From an uncultured Chlorobiaceae bacterium (GTDB lineage Bacteria; Bacteroidota; Chlorobiia; Chlorobiales; Chlorobiaceae), in contig CAJEXL010000005.1 in NCBI GenBank assembly GCA_903994365.1, positions 1 to 64,000 on the forward strand: a DNA stretch of 64,000 nucleotides, in the 5' to 3' direction. The first letter of the stretch is position 1, and every line of letters starts with the position of its first letter. Made by a program: the position numbers and the translations under genes. The notes beneath the pieces were generated by a model. That model ran no database searches. It was not told the origin of the DNA and saw nothing but the letters and a program-made list of their open reading frames with translations. Below, one piece after another: positions 25,773 to 37,977 of the stretch.

Positions 25773-26966
25773 CTACCCTTTCATTCTTTCAAATTCACTC
25801 TTTGAGCGACTCACACAATCCTCTATGGCCATACCACCAAAATAGTTGCCGGTGATGAAAAGATTTGTTTTGCCTTTCAGCATGGCATTGCTCTTTTCAT
25901 GCCACTGATGATGACCCATACGCAGGGATGGAACGGTATTGATTTTTGAGACCGTATGCTCTATTTTTGAAAAGCTCACTCCAAGTACTTCGGTAATCCT
26001 TGCCCGCTTTGTCTTGTCATCAAGACCTGGCTTGAAATGGAAAGCAAAACCTCGATAGTTGTCATCAGGAACGGTATCGCGGGAAACAATCGAGAAAAAG
26101 ATATCGTTTGGAGAAATAATAGCCGCAATTGGCTTGAGCTTGACATTCTCTTTACGGACAATAACGCCGATGGAATCAACCTCAGCCGCCTTGAGTTGGC
26201 CAAGATGGTTGGCTATATCGGGATGGATATCCCACAGCAGCTTTGATGCAACCGCAGATGGCGTTGCAATAACAAGCTTTTTGGCAGAATACTCTCCGCC
26301 ATTGGCGCTCCTGATCTCATACAAACCATTCTCATACTTGACAGAGTTTATATCTTGACTGGTAAACAGGTTAAGACCACTCTTTGCGGCAATCACCCGG
26401 GCAACGCTCTGCATGCCACCCTTGAACGTATAGTTCTTCAGCATATCCTTTCTTTTTTCGCGGCTCTTGAACATCATGTCAGCCGGAAAGTCATCGGTTT
26501 TTTGTGAAGGAACTGCATTGAAAAAGTGGCTTATCACGTTATTATAGTTCTTTTCACCTACAATTTTTGAATAGTAGGATTTGACGCTCTGGCCATCTTT
26601 TTTGAGCTTGAAAATATTCGGGCCATTAAGCAGCAACTCAACAATATTAAGCTGAGAGACGATGGACTTGATCTGGTCGTTCACCAGCAGAGTAAATGGA
26701 ACCTTTTCGCGTGGAATGATGGTCTCTGTGATGCCGCATGAGTCAACGATGTCGAGCAGATTCTGATAAGAGCTGTAACAGGTGTGCGCTCCAAGTTCCA
26801 GCCAGAACTTTTTCCCGTTTGCGCTGTACTGTGGAGAGGAAAATGAGCCTCCAATCGTATCACTCTTTTCAAGCAGCGTGGTTTTCATGCCAGCCTGCAC
26901 GCAATAATAGGCAAGGGTGAGGCCACTTATACCACCGCCAACAACAACAACATCGTTTTGCATCAT
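25773..26966 (-). CDS. FAD-dependent amine oxidase-fold enzyme (protoporphyrinogen oxidase-like)
   Basis: 397 residues. The N-terminal dinucleotide motif VVVGGGISGLTLAYYC and LLEKSDTIGG bind FAD; the C-terminal FITGNYFGGMAIEDCV closes the FAD site. The general layout is that of HemY-like protoporphyrinogen oxidases and carotenoid desaturases. In a chlorophototroph a tetrapyrrole substrate is attractive, but sequence alone does not decide it. The neighbours (MscS downstream, carbonic anhydrase upstream) do not help. Confidence 0.65.
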   Translation of the reverse strand: MMQNDVVVVGGGISGLTLAYYCVQAGMKTTLLEKSDTIGGSFSSPQYSANGKKFWLELGAHTCYSSYQNLLDIVDSCGITETIIPREKVPFTLLVNDQIKSIVSQLNIVELLLNGPNIFKLKKDGQSVKSYYSKIVGEKNYNNVISHFFNAVPSQKTDDFPADMMFKSREKRKDMLKNYTFKGGMQSVARVIAAKSGLNLFTSQDINSVKYENGLYEIRSANGGEYSAKKLVIATPSAVASKLLWDIHPDIANHLGQLKAAEVDSIGVIVRKENVKLKPIAAIISPNDIFFSIVSRDTVPDDNYRGFAFHFKPGLDDKTKRARITEVLGVSFSKIEHTVSKINTVPSLRMGHHQWHEKSNAMLKGKTNLFITGNYFGGMAIEDCVSRSKSEFERMKG

Positions 26967-27097
26967 AACAGAAAAGGAGTTACATGATAACTATGAAAAA
27001 ACAGGAGTGGCAGAACGGCTACAGGAGCCAAGCCACCCAGGGACAATCAAAAACTTGCGCTGCAATTTAATGAAATCAGGGAAGAAGACCGCTTGTG

Positions 27098-27625
27098 TCA
27101 GGGCTGTTTTTCATCTTCCCGATAGTTTTGCGAGTAGCGCACATAATTTTCAGGCGACTCCTCAATATTTCGCCGCTCCGCATCAGTAATCGGGCGCATC
27201 ACCTTTGCGGGCACACCGGCCACAAGCATCCCTGAAGGAACGGTAAAACCCTGCCGCACGAGTGAGCCTGCGGCAACAATCGACCACGGTTCGACAACAC
27301 AGTCATCCAGCAGCACGGCACCCATGCCAATCAGCACATAATCCTTCACCGTACAGGCGTGGAGCACCGCACCATGGCCGATGGTCACGCAATTACCGAT
27401 AGTCAGCGGGCCAGTATCGTGCGTAACATGCAGCGTCGCATTATCCTGAACACTGGTTTTTTCGCCGATGCGGATAGGACAGACATCGCCTCTCACCACG
27501 GCATTGAACCAGACGCTCGAATGAGCGCCTATATGCACATCGCCAATCACAAAAGCACCATCGGTCAAAAAAACCGATTCATGCAACTGCGGCCACATTC
27601 CCTTGTAAGGCTTCACTTTTCCCAT
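27098..27625 (-). CDS. Gamma-class carbonic anhydrase-like hexapeptide protein
   Basis: 175 residues of left-handed beta-helix. Hexapeptide turns run through GAFVIGDVHIGAHSSVWFNAVVRGD, split here as three rungs, and metal-ligand histidines appear in HVTHDTG and IGHGAVLHAC, matching the three zinc/iron ligands of Cam-type enzymes. Members may hydrate CO2 or act as YrdA-like proteins of unproven activity; the proton-shuttle glutamate of Cam is not evident. In an organism fixing CO2 by the reverse TCA cycle a bicarbonate role is reasonable but inferred. Confidence 0.8.
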   Translation of the reverse strand: MGKVKPYKGMWPQLHESVFLTDGAFVIGDVHIGAHSSVWFNAVVRGDVCPIRIGEKTSVQDNATLHVTHDTGPLTIGNCVTIGHGAVLHACTVKDYVLIGMGAVLLDDCVVEPWSIVAAGSLVRQGFTVPSGMLVAGVPAKVMRPITDAERRNIEESPENYVRYSQNYREDEKQP

Positions 27626-27765
27626 ATAAAATAATCAGTTAGAGTTATTCCGCCAATTTATAGAGAGTCAACTGAACAATAATAAACAACAGAAACCGGA
27701 ATAAATGCAAATCATTCTCGTTATCTTCAGGAACTTCTACCCTTATTCCTAAACTGGACAGAACA

Positions 27766-28626
27766 ATGCTCAACGCAAAACTGCGAATAGCCCAGATTGA
27801 TTGCACACTGGCCAATTTTGATGAGAATCTTGCCAGTCATTGCACCCTTGCTGAAGAGGCTATCCGGGATGGCGCCGATGCCATCGCCTTCCCTGAACTC
27901 TCGCTGACAGGGTATAATGTGCAGGATGCCGCACAGGATATTGCCATGCACATCGAGGATTCGCGGTTCAATCCGCTGCGCGAACTGAGCAGGAAAATCT
28001 GCATCATCTGTGGTGGCATTGAGCTAAGCAACGATTACGGCGTCTATAACTCGGCATTCATGTTTGAGGAGGGAGTGGGCCGCAGCATCCACCGCAAAAT
28101 CTACCTGCCGACCTACGGCATGTTTGAAGAGCTGCGCTACTTTTCAGCCGGTCAACAGATCAAGGCTGTCACCTCAAAACGGCTCGGCAAAATCGGTGTC
28201 GCCATCTGTGAGGATTTCTGGCATGTCTCGGTGCCATACCTGCTCGCCCACCAGGGTGCCAAGCTGCTCTTGGTGCTGATGTCGAGCCCGTTGCGCATGT
28301 CGCCCGGCAGCGGCAATCCAGCAATTGTCACCCAATGGCAAACCATCGCCTCTACCTATTCGTTTCTCTTCAGCAGCTACGTCGCCTGCGTCAACCGTGT
28401 GGGAAATGAGGACAGCTTCACCTACTGGGGCAACTCCTCAGTAACAGGCCCGGAAGGGAGTGTAATCTGCGCCGCACCCCTCTTCAAGCCTTGTGTGATA
28501 GATGCAGCTCTTGACGTTACCGAAGTTAAACGCACTCGCTTGCATTCATCTCATTTTCTGGATGAGGATCTGCGTTTGATCGGAGCTGAGCTGAATGAGA
28601 TTATTGCAAAGGGGCGGCAAAGGTGA
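27766..28626 (+). CDS. Carbon-nitrogen hydrolase (nitrilase family, NAD synthetase glutaminase-like)
   Basis: 286 residues of nitrilase fold. The Glu-Lys-Cys triad is visible: Glu in FPELSLTGYN (about residue 44), Lys in HRKIYLPTYG (about 110) and Cys in GVAICEDFWH (about 146). EDFWH is shared with the glutaminase domain of eukaryote-type NAD synthetases, but the synthetase half is absent, so this is a free-standing amidase. It may supply ammonia to a separate NadE or hydrolyse another amide; the sequence does not decide. Confidence 0.75.
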   Translation: MLNAKLRIAQIDCTLANFDENLASHCTLAEEAIRDGADAIAFPELSLTGYNVQDAAQDIAMHIEDSRFNPLRELSRKICIICGGIELSNDYGVYNSAFMFEEGVGRSIHRKIYLPTYGMFEELRYFSAGQQIKAVTSKRLGKIGVAICEDFWHVSVPYLLAHQGAKLLLVLMSSPLRMSPGSGNPAIVTQWQTIASTYSFLFSSYVACVNRVGNEDSFTYWGNSSVTGPEGSVICAAPLFKPCVIDAALDVTEVKRTRLHSSHFLDEDLRLIGAELNEIIAKGRQR

Positions 28627-28825
28627 CAAGGGGTGTATCGCTGATTTTACATGAATTCATTGACGAAGGTATGCTTCGGGCAACAGAGCCAACACAATAC
28701 GAATAAGCACTCAGCACCAGGTTATCAGGGAATCCTTATCGAAATCGCTCTTTGCACCTCTTCATTGAACAGGTTTCTGCTTTTTTTATGAACCAATTCT
28801 TGCGGATTCCTTACTATAAACGCAT

Positions 28826-28850
28826 AAAGGCAGCCTGAAAAGCTGCCTTT
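28826..28850. terminator. Bidirectional intrinsic terminator-like hairpin
   Basis: AAAGGCAGC pairs perfectly with GCTGCCTTT around a seven-base loop, between the converging nitrilase and bchL genes and 23 bp from the bchL stop. T-rich bases lie on both sides. It most likely ends the bchNBL transcript. Confidence 0.7.
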
Positions 28851-28873
28851 GTTTACTGCAAGTAGTTGCAACT

Positions 28874-29701
28874 CTACTGCCAGCCGTTTACCATTTTAAA
28901 GATCTCCCTGTCACCAATCGGCACAGGAATTGACGCTATTGGCTCATCCTGCACCAGGGTGTCGGCAATTTCATTGTATGGTACCAGGCACTCGGCTTTT
29001 CCTGGGGTATCCTCCATGGCAAAAAGGGTTTTTCCGGCAAAGCGGCTTTTGCGGATTAGTTCGTGATAGGGCACTTTGGCGAGAAGCCGGGTTCCAACTT
29101 TTTCAGCGAACTGGTCAAGCATATTGGTGCCTCCGCCAGTGGTATAGTCAACACGGTTGGCAACAATTCCGGCAAGTTTCACCTTGTAACGCACACTTTT
29201 CTGCTGAATGGCCATGCAGAGGCGATTGGCAGCAAAGATGCTGTCAAAGTCGTTGGTGGCAATAATGATGGCATAATCGGAATAGTTGAGCGGGGCGCTG
29301 AAACCGCCACAAACAACGTCGCCAAGCACGTCAAAAAGGATAACGTCATACTTGTCGTAGAGACCAAGCTCCTGAAGCAGGGTGACGGATTCACCAACCA
29401 CGTAACCACCGCAGCCACTTCCGGCAGGCGGGCCACCAGCTTCAAGGCAGTCTATGCCTGCAAATCCGGTTTCGATAATATCCTCGGCACTCAGCTCCTC
29501 GTGGTGAAAATCGACCTCTTCAAGAGCTTCGATAACAGTTTTTTGCAGTTTTCCGGTAATGGGAAAGGTGCTGTCGTGCTTTGGATCGCAGCCGATCTGC
29601 AGTACTTTGGCCCCTTTCAGGGCAAGCGCTGCTGAAATGTTGGCACTTGTGGTGCTTTTTCCTATACCGCCCTTACCATATACCGCCAGAACTAAACTCA
29701 T
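28874..29701 (-). CDS. bchL: Dark-operative protochlorophyllide reductase, iron protein BchL
   Basis: 275 residues, NifH-like. The P-loop GKGGIGKST is at 10-18, and the two cysteines that hold the bridging 4Fe-4S cluster are in SGCGGYVV (about 97) and DVVCGGFS (about 131). The BchL dimer couples ATP hydrolysis to electron delivery to BchNB, which reduces ring D of protochlorophyllide without light. It is the last gene of engB-purA-(thiamine-binding)-bchN-bchB-bchL, 36 bp after bchB. Confidence 0.95.
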   Translation of the reverse strand: MSLVLAVYGKGGIGKSTTSANISAALALKGAKVLQIGCDPKHDSTFPITGKLQKTVIEALEEVDFHHEELSAEDIIETGFAGIDCLEAGGPPAGSGCGGYVVGESVTLLQELGLYDKYDVILFDVLGDVVCGGFSAPLNYSDYAIIIATNDFDSIFAANRLCMAIQQKSVRYKVKLAGIVANRVDYTTGGGTNMLDQFAEKVGTRLLAKVPYHELIRKSRFAGKTLFAMEDTPGKAECLVPYNEIADTLVQDEPIASIPVPIGDREIFKMVNGWQ

Positions 29702-29737
29702 AATATTTAACAGAAGAATATGATTGATAAAATAATC

Positions 29738-31354
29738 TTATCCACCAAGAGACTCTTTGGCTTTCCGAAACACCTCAACGGTGATAACTGGCTCGCCTAT
29801 ACCCCGGGCAAAGTTCTCTGTATTCTTTCGCACCTTTTTGCGAACGAAAAATGGCACCTTCTTCAGCATGGTTTCAGCCTCATCGCTCCACTTCATCTCT
29901 CCATCATCGGAAATTTCGCTGGCCTCGGGTACAACAGCCGAGGCTCTCTCAACCGTTGAAGAGAGCTCCCCATTGCTGTCTGACTGGGCCACATGAGCCT
30001 CTGTGGCTTGTGCACTCTCGTCATACTCCAGACCTGCATCACCAAAAAAGTCGATGAGGTGCTTTTCGAGGCCAAGTTTACAGGAGAGATAAACTCTGTC
30101 GGCAATAACATCAGCTCCGGCAAAGCCAAAAAATGGATAGTAACCGAGAAGATGGTTTTCAATATGGGTTGGTGGGCAAACCACCATGCAGGGCACATCA
30201 AGCTTTCTGCAACTGTGACGTTCCATCTGTGTGCCGCAGACCAGATCAGGCATCTCATCTTCAATAACCTGGGCCACATCCTGAAAGCGATCGGTCACCA
30301 TAAGCGCACCGGGAAGGTATCCCTCAAGCTCTTTGCGCACCCAGTCGGCATGCTGTTCGAGGTAGGTTCCTGCACCGATAATCTGCATACCGAGCTCGTC
30401 GCGCAAAAACTTGACAATGCCGACGGTATGGGTAGCATCGCCAAAAACAAAGGCCTTTTTATTGCTGAAGCTCTCCATGTCAGCCGTACGGGCAAACCAT
30501 GGAACACCGCTCGGAGCGCTGAGGCCATCAAGCGAAAATGCCTTGAGATTCGGCATAGACAGAGCAGGAACGCCCCGTTGAGCAGCTATTGCATTCAGCT
30601 TTTCAATGAGCGAGCGAAGCCAGGCCATGGTGGGTTCGACGCCGAGGGGCGCTTGAGTAAGCGATGGCATGGAGAAGCTCTCTTCAAGATATGCGGCTGC
30701 GTTGACACCGATTTCCTGATAGGGGGCAATATTGAGCCATGCAGCAGGAAGTCTTCCAAGATCCTCAATGCTGCTTCCCCATGGTGCAACAACATTGACC
30801 GTGATGCCCAGCGTCTGCAACATACGGGTGATACTGGTCAGATTGGCGCGAAGGTGAAAGCCAAGTGAGGTAAAGCCAAGAATGTTCACCGATGGAACTG
30901 GCGTTTTTTCCTGAGTGACTGCGTAACGCTTCACCAGTTCAGTAAAGAGGCCATCTGCGGCCTCATTTTCCGAAACCCTGAAGGGGTTGAGTGCATAGAC
31001 CATCAGGCGTTCGTTCGGCACACCTGAATGGGCGGCAAGCTGATGGAGATCCTCCTGAAGAAGAGCCGTGCTGCAACTTGGCGCAATGACAATAAGTTCT
31101 GGATGGTAGTGGTTATCAACCTGCTGCAAGGTGGTCGGAAGCCGTGAGACTCCCTGCGCAAGGTCTCTGCCGCGAACGACGCTTATGGATAAACCAGGGA
31201 ATTGCGGAGTTCTTTCAAGCATGGTATAGGTGGCCGTAATGTAATCATCGCCCTGCGGGGCGTGATAGACGGTGTGAACCCCTTTCATACTGTTGGTGAC
31301 TCGGCTGATACCATGAAGGGCTGTCCCCTCATAGAGCCAGAAAGCTAAGCGCAT
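29738..31354 (-). CDS. bchB: Dark-operative protochlorophyllide reductase subunit BchB
   Basis: 538 residues. With BchN it forms the NifDK-like heterotetramer holding the 4Fe-4S cluster and the substrate pocket. Conserved features are the N-terminal [25 protein letters not shown] with its cluster cysteine (about 95), and the C-terminal 'PCP-red' domain, [19 protein letters not shown], separated by a low-complexity linker (about 430-475). It lies between bchN and bchL with gaps of under 40 bp, so the three are co-transcribed. Confidence 0.95.
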   Translation of the reverse strand: MRLAFWLYEGTALHGISRVTNSMKGVHTVYHAPQGDDYITATYTMLERTPQFPGLSISVVRGRDLAQGVSRLPTTLQQVDNHYHPELIVIAPSCSTALLQEDLHQLAAHSGVPNERLMVYALNPFRVSENEAADGLFTELVKRYAVTQEKTPVPSVNILGFTSLGFHLRANLTSITRMLQTLGITVNVVAPWGSSIEDLGRLPAAWLNIAPYQEIGVNAAAYLEESFSMPSLTQAPLGVEPTMAWLRSLIEKLNAIAAQRGVPALSMPNLKAFSLDGLSAPSGVPWFARTADMESFSNKKAFVFGDATHTVGIVKFLRDELGMQIIGAGTYLEQHADWVRKELEGYLPGALMVTDRFQDVAQVIEDEMPDLVCGTQMERHSCRKLDVPCMVVCPPTHIENHLLGYYPFFGFAGADVIADRVYLSCKLGLEKHLIDFFGDAGLEYDESAQATEAHVAQSDSNGELSSTVERASAVVPEASEISDDGEMKWSDEAETMLKKVPFFVRKKVRKNTENFARGIGEPVITVEVFRKAKESLGG

Positions 31355-31393
31355 ACTTCTATAACGTTTGTTGTTGCATTTCTTTGCAGTAAA

Positions 31394-32653
31394 TTATTCG
31401 GCACTCGGCATAATACCTTCAAGCCACACTTTTTCATCAAATGCTGGCAGCTTGCTGCGACGCTGAAGTGGTGAAACAAAGAGATTGGCAAGAGAGATAA
31501 CTCCTGACCAACTGTGAATTGGCATAAGCATGAACTCCATGCTCCACTTCACAACAAAACCGTTCCCAACAAACGGGTTGGCTGTCATCAGTGAAGTGAC
31601 AATAAGATCGGGTTTAATGCGCCTGACATCCTCAAGCTGGCGATGAAAATTTGGTTGTTCAACAACTCTCACCCCGTCAAGAGCCTGAAGCTCACGAGCG
31701 TGAAACTTTTTGATGATATAGGCGCTGCTGCACTCCACAACATCGGCACCGGCGTTGTGAAGAAAACGTGCAAGCGGCAGCTCCATCATGGTATCTGCGG
31801 TAAAAAATACTTTTTTACCCTTCAGGAGGTCAGTCTGTTTGCGAATCTTCTCCCATGCGGCTTTTTCACGATCGCGAAGATCAACGGTAATCCCGAATTC
31901 ACGGGCGAGATCTTCCCAGAATGCTCTGGTGCCATCGGGACCAAAGGGAAAGAGCGAATGAAGAACGCTGCATCCCCGTTCACGGGAAAGCTTGACGGCT
32001 ACTCTTGAAAGATAGGGTTGAATGGGAGCCAGAACGGTATCGGGGCCAATGGCCGGCATTTTGTCGAAACGGGATTCAGGAAGAAATCCACCAACTGGAA
32101 TCCCAAGCTCTTCTGCCTCGGCCCTGAGGTCATCCGCAGTCGAATCATTGATCGACCCGAGAAAGACCACTTTTTTCTCGCCAGCAGGTGCCTGTGGACA
32201 AAATGGCACCAGTGCGGCAAGCACAGAATCTTCAGCCTGGGTAAAATTATAGACGAGACCACTGGCAGGAACGAAAAGTACAGGAACTTCGGGAGTACTG
32301 AGATGGTGAGCCAGGCCTTTGAAGTCAACCTTCATTACCTCGGGAGTACATGAAGAGAGGAGAAAAATAACCGACGGGTTATGATCAGCCTTGATTTCAC
32401 TGATAATTTCCTGAAGCGTCGGCTCATTCTTGGAAAGGTCTCCCTCCTCCATGAGGGCAATGCCAAAGCGCGGTTTGGCGAAAATCATCATGCCAAGAGC
32501 ATTCTGCAAAAAATGGGCGCAGGTATGCGTTCCAAGGATGAGAAAAAAGCTGTCCTTGATCTTCTGATACATCCAGCCAACACAGGCCAGACCACAAAAA
32601 CTGTGTGTGACGTTATCTTCCTTGATTATCTGAATATCACCGGGAACCTGCAT
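31394..32653 (-). CDS. bchN: Dark-operative protochlorophyllide reductase subunit BchN
   Basis: 419 residues from the ATG at 32653 (MQVPGDIQ), the usual start in green sulfur bacteria; upstream in-frame ATGs at 32656 and 32692 would lengthen it. Cluster cysteines are in FCGLACVG and GTHTCAHF near the N-terminus, and the third in SSCTPEV (about 100). It completes the BchNB catalytic component. A 99-bp gap with the inverted pair CTGGCC/GGCCAG separates it from the thiamine-binding protein gene. Confidence 0.95.
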   Translation of the reverse strand: MQVPGDIQIIKEDNVTHSFCGLACVGWMYQKIKDSFFLILGTHTCAHFLQNALGMMIFAKPRFGIALMEEGDLSKNEPTLQEIISEIKADHNPSVIFLLSSCTPEVMKVDFKGLAHHLSTPEVPVLFVPASGLVYNFTQAEDSVLAALVPFCPQAPAGEKKVVFLGSINDSTADDLRAEAEELGIPVGGFLPESRFDKMPAIGPDTVLAPIQPYLSRVAVKLSRERGCSVLHSLFPFGPDGTRAFWEDLAREFGITVDLRDREKAAWEKIRKQTDLLKGKKVFFTADTMMELPLARFLHNAGADVVECSSAYIIKKFHARELQALDGVRVVEQPNFHRQLEDVRRIKPDLIVTSLMTANPFVGNGFVVKWSMEFMLMPIHSWSGVISLANLFVSPLQRRSKLPAFDEKVWLEGIMPSAE

Positions 32654-32752
32654 CATTACTTTTTTCTGTTGAGTAGTTACTGGCCTGAGCAAGCCCTGTT
32701 ACTGCTGGCCAGACATAAAGAAGGTGAAGATAAAATATTTTCGGTAATCCCC

Positions 32753-33073
32753 CTACTCTCCCGACTCGCTTGTCGGGGCTATTTTAGCTTTAACTGATGC
32801 TGTTTTTTCGCCAAGACGGACTGCTCGATCACGACGGTCGTCAATTTTTATGACGGTATAAACACGCTTGCCGCCCCGGCTAAATGAGTATTCGTGAAGA
32901 TTGAACGCAAGCTCGAAAAGTAGTTGCGCTGGCCCTTCGACAGTCGTACCCATATCATGCAACCGGTAACTGCAACCACTTGCTGCGAGAATCTCCTGCA
33001 GCCCGGCCACAAAGCCACTAAGGCTCCCCTCCTTGCTGTCGAGGGGAAGAACTGCAATATCCATCAACGCCAT
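32753..33073 (-). CDS. MTH1187/YqgV-family thiamine-binding protein (DUF77)
   Basis: 106 residues of ferredoxin-like fold. The N-terminal MDIAVLPLDSKEGS, central YRLHDMGTTVEG and HEYSFSRGGKRVYTVIKIDDRRD fit the MTH1187 family, whose members bind thiamine or hydroxymethylpyrimidine as tetramers. Its cellular role is poorly defined. It is translated 17 bp after purA and lies directly upstream of bchN, so it forms part of the same leftward string of genes. Confidence 0.75.
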   Translation of the reverse strand: MALMDIAVLPLDSKEGSLSGFVAGLQEILAASGCSYRLHDMGTTVEGPAQLLFELAFNLHEYSFSRGGKRVYTVIKIDDRRDRAVRLGEKTASVKAKIAPTSESGE

Positions 33074-33090
33074 AACTACTAACTGGTGAT

Positions 33091-34988
<1,898 letters not shown>

Positions 34989-35130
34989 ACACAGGTGAGC
35001 GGTCTCGAAAAAAGAGCAATAAAAAGGAAGCTAAAAACCTTGCGTTAAAAACCCAAATGTTTAACTTTCATCCAGTTTTTTAGACGCAACAGCCTCACCT
35101 CACTCCAAGAATAAGGAAGAACAGCAGAAG

Positions 35131-36579
35131 ATGTCACTCTTCATTTATAACTCACTCAGCAGAACAAAAGAGAAGTTTGAGCCATTCAATCCGGGGGTTG
35201 TAAGCATGTATGTGTGCGGCCCAACGGTTTATGGGCACTCCCATCTTGGCCATGCCAAAAGCTATGTCTCATTTGATGTTGTTGTTCGCTGGCTTCGTCA
35301 GAGCGGATACCGCGTAAAATACATTCAGAACATTACCGATGTAGGCCACTTGACAGATGATGGCGATGAGGGAGAAGACAAGATCATGAAACAGGCCTCA
35401 TTGGAGAAAACAGATCCTATGGAGATTGCGCAGTTCTATACGCGCAGTTTTTATGAGGATATGGACAAGCTTGCCGTCATGCGCCCCAGTATAGCACCCA
35501 CTGCGACCGGCCATATTCCTGAACAAATTGCCCTGATTGAAAAACTGATGGCAACTGGCCACGCTTACGAGGTAGAGGGTAACGTCTATTTTTCGGTCAA
35601 GTCATTTGATGACTATGGCAAACTTTCGGGGCGCACAGATCAGGAGGCGCTGCAATCAGGCATCAGGGTAGGTCTCCGATCAGAAAAAAGGGATCCCTCC
35701 GATTTTGCACTCTGGAAAAAAGCGGACGAGAGGCACCTGATGAAATGGAATTCTCCCTGGAGCATCGGCTATCCTGGATGGCATCTCGAGTGTTCAGCCA
35801 TGTCCATGAAATATCTGGGAGAGACGATTGATATTCACGGTGGTGGAATGGAAAACAAGTTTCCACACCATGATTGCGAAATTGCCCAGTCTGAGGCGGC
35901 GACAGGAAAGCCTTATGTCAGGTTCTGGATGCACAATAACATGGTGACGATCAATGGGGTAAAAATGGGTAAATCCCTTAAAAACTCAGTCAACCTGAAA
36001 GATATCTTCAGGGAGAGAGACCCGCTGGTAATCCGATTCTTTATTCTTCAGTCACACTACCGTTCACAACTCGACTACTCTGAATCTGCGATAAAGGCAT
36101 CGACGACCGGCCTTGAGAAACTGCTTGAAACCCGGCGACGCCTCCACCAGCAACAAACAGGCAGTGGAGAGTTTGATGTTTCGCCGTTCTCGATGCGTTT
36201 CACTGAGGCAATGAACGATGATTTCAATACACCGGTAGCTCTTGCTGTACTTTTCGACCTCTCCAAAGCCATTAATGCTGCCCTGGATCGTCAAGAGGGG
36301 GTATCCGAGAGATCACGCAAAGAGGTTGAAGCACTCCTCGACTACGCCGGAAAAAAGACTTTGGGAATCTTCGATGAGAATAATCGGGAGCTTAACGAAG
36401 AGAGCAAAGAGGATACCAAAAGAATTGGTGCGATTATGGATATTCTCTTTGAATTGAGAGCAGAAGCAAGAGAGCAGAAGAATTTTGCACTCAGTGACAA
36501 GATACGAGACCTCCTGCTCGTAAAGTGTGGCATTGAGATCAAGGATACAAAAGATGGGCCTGTGTGGTCAGAAAAATAG
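35131..36579 (+). CDS. cysS: Cysteinyl-tRNA synthetase
   Basis: 482 residues. The class I HIGH-type motif is HSHLGH and the KMSKS loop KMGKSLKN (about 281-288). Zinc ligands include Cys28 in VCGPT and the GWHLECSAM and HHDCEIA segments. It charges tRNA-Cys in the cytoplasm. AAGGAAG lies eleven bases before the ATG. It faces the leftward mannose-1-phosphate guanylyltransferase gene. Confidence 0.95.
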   Translation: MSLFIYNSLSRTKEKFEPFNPGVVSMYVCGPTVYGHSHLGHAKSYVSFDVVVRWLRQSGYRVKYIQNITDVGHLTDDGDEGEDKIMKQASLEKTDPMEIAQFYTRSFYEDMDKLAVMRPSIAPTATGHIPEQIALIEKLMATGHAYEVEGNVYFSVKSFDDYGKLSGRTDQEALQSGIRVGLRSEKRDPSDFALWKKADERHLMKWNSPWSIGYPGWHLECSAMSMKYLGETIDIHGGGMENKFPHHDCEIAQSEAATGKPYVRFWMHNNMVTINGVKMGKSLKNSVNLKDIFRERDPLVIRFFILQSHYRSQLDYSESAIKASTTGLEKLLETRRRLHQQQTGSGEFDVSPFSMRFTEAMNDDFNTPVALAVLFDLSKAINAALDRQEGVSERSRKEVEALLDYAGKKTLGIFDENNRELNEESKEDTKRIGAIMDILFELRAEAREQKNFALSDKIRDLLLVKCGIEIKDTKDGPVWSEK

Positions 36580-36582
36580 AGA

Positions 36583-36624
36583 GATATACCAATAACGCTC
36601 CCCGCCGCTGGCAGGGGGGTATCT
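36583..36624. terminator. Long hairpin between convergent cysS and manC-like genes
   Basis: Outer arms GATATACC/GGTATC enclose CTCCCC/GGGGGG-type inner pairing around GCCGCTGGCA, seven bases after the cysS stop. A second small dyad CCGC-ATAC-GGCGG follows at 36640-36653. No long T-run is present. It probably acts as a bidirectional transcription end. Confidence 0.5.
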
Positions 36625-36671
36625 GTTTAAGGAACAAGTCCGCATACGGCGGAGAAGTTAACGCCGATGGG

Positions 36672-37793
36672 TTAAAGATAATCGTTGAGCCCCTCACGCC
36701 GAAGAATATCGACAACTTCACGAACCCGATGAGACTCTCCTTTGCGGCATATCAGCAAAGCATCATCAGTTTCAACAATAATCACATCCTCTATCCCGAT
36801 GGTGCAGATGACCTTGCCTGAGGGATTTTTGACAAAGACATTCTTGCAATCAACCTGCACCACCCGATTATCGGGGTGAAGGCCAGAAAAGAGACTCCGG
36901 CTTCCGGCAACTTTAAGAACTTCATCCCAGCATCCGAGATCAGTCCACCCAAACTCACCCGTCAGCACAAAAACCTTATCCGCCTTCTCCATAATACCAT
37001 AATCTATGGAACGAGGGTGAATCCATGAATAGACATCCTCAATAACCTTATGCTCCCGCTCAGTACCAAGACTCTCATAGATGTCGAGAAGATCTTTGTA
37101 CAGATCAGGCATAGAACGCTCAAACTCCCTTGCTATGGCATCAATGTGCCAGATAAAGATCCCGCTGTTCCAGTAAAAGTCCCTGCTCTCAAGAAAAACT
37201 TCAGCAGTGGCAGAATCAGGCTTTTCAGCAAATGCCTTCACCCTGAAGAGTTGACAATCAAGACTCTCGGAAAAAGGAGCTGGAAGTGAAAGCTCTCCGT
37301 CAGCCTGAATGTAGCCATAGGCTGTTTCGGGACGGTCAGGTTTAATGCCGAGAGTTACAAGCCCTTTTTTTTCCCGGGCAATCTCGATTCCTGCCTCTAC
37401 AATTTTAATAAAAGCATGATCGTCGAGCACGAGATGGTCAGAAGGAAGCACAATGGTGACAGCATCAGGATCCCTCTTTTTAATATGTGCTGTTGCGAGA
37501 GCAATGCAGGGAGCCGTGTTGCGGCTTGAAGGCTCCACAATAATATTACCTTGTTGAAAGGTGCCGAGTATCTCAGAAAGAAGTGTACGACCACGTTCAC
37601 TGGTGATGATAAAGATATTCTCTTCAGGCACCAACCCAGCTATACGCCGTAAGGTTTTAGCAATCATTGTCCCATCATCAAGCAGGTCAACAAACTGCTT
37701 GGGCATTTTTCTTCTCGAAACTGGCCAGAGCTTCTTTCCGAAACCCCCAGCCATAATCACAGCATAAACATGACTGCCTGATATTTCACTCAT
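36672..37793 (-). CDS. manC: Mannose-1-phosphate guanylyltransferase (short form)
   Basis: 373 residues. The pyrophosphorylase signature AVIMAGGFGKKLWPVSR is near the N-terminus, with LPSDH and FVEKP-like FAEKPDS in the catalytic core. The C-terminal phosphomannose isomerase domain of the long ManC form is absent. It makes GDP-mannose from GTP and mannose-1-phosphate for glycan synthesis, complementing the GDP-heptose genes 35 kb away. It is a single gene between cysS and rsmG. Confidence 0.88.
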   Translation of the reverse strand: MSEISGSHVYAVIMAGGFGKKLWPVSRRKMPKQFVDLLDDGTMIAKTLRRIAGLVPEENIFIITSERGRTLLSEILGTFQQGNIIVEPSSRNTAPCIALATAHIKKRDPDAVTIVLPSDHLVLDDHAFIKIVEAGIEIAREKKGLVTLGIKPDRPETAYGYIQADGELSLPAPFSESLDCQLFRVKAFAEKPDSATAEVFLESRDFYWNSGIFIWHIDAIAREFERSMPDLYKDLLDIYESLGTEREHKVIEDVYSWIHPRSIDYGIMEKADKVFVLTGEFGWTDLGCWDEVLKVAGSRSLFSGLHPDNRVVQVDCKNVFVKNPSGKVICTIGIEDVIIVETDDALLICRKGESHRVREVVDILRREGLNDYL

Positions 37794-37977
37794 AACACTG
37801 CTTTTCTTAACTACTTCCCTGGATAATATAACAAGGTCTGAACCCTAAACGGGTAATTTACTATTATTTCTATTCAAACGCGGGATAACCTCTGCCCAAA
37901 TATCAATTGCAATTTGTCATTCATGCTAAAATATCGTTTTTTGATCAAAACAACTGAAATGATAAAGATGGAATGCC

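Noticed and set aside
26984-27070. 28-codon plus-strand frame (MITMKKQEWQNGYRSQ...) with a good GGAG site, between the oxidoreductase and carbonic anhydrase genes
   Set aside because: It is very short, matches no family I know and has no conserved context; the ribosome-binding site could be chance.
27702-27724. Fur-box-like sequence before the nitrilase-family gene
   Set aside because: Only about 13 of 19 positions fit the consensus, without a second overlapping site, and the gene has no iron-related role.
37907-37932. Promoter-like TTGCAA/TAAAAT before rsmG
   Set aside because: The spacer is only 14 bp, too short for a normal sigma-70 promoter.
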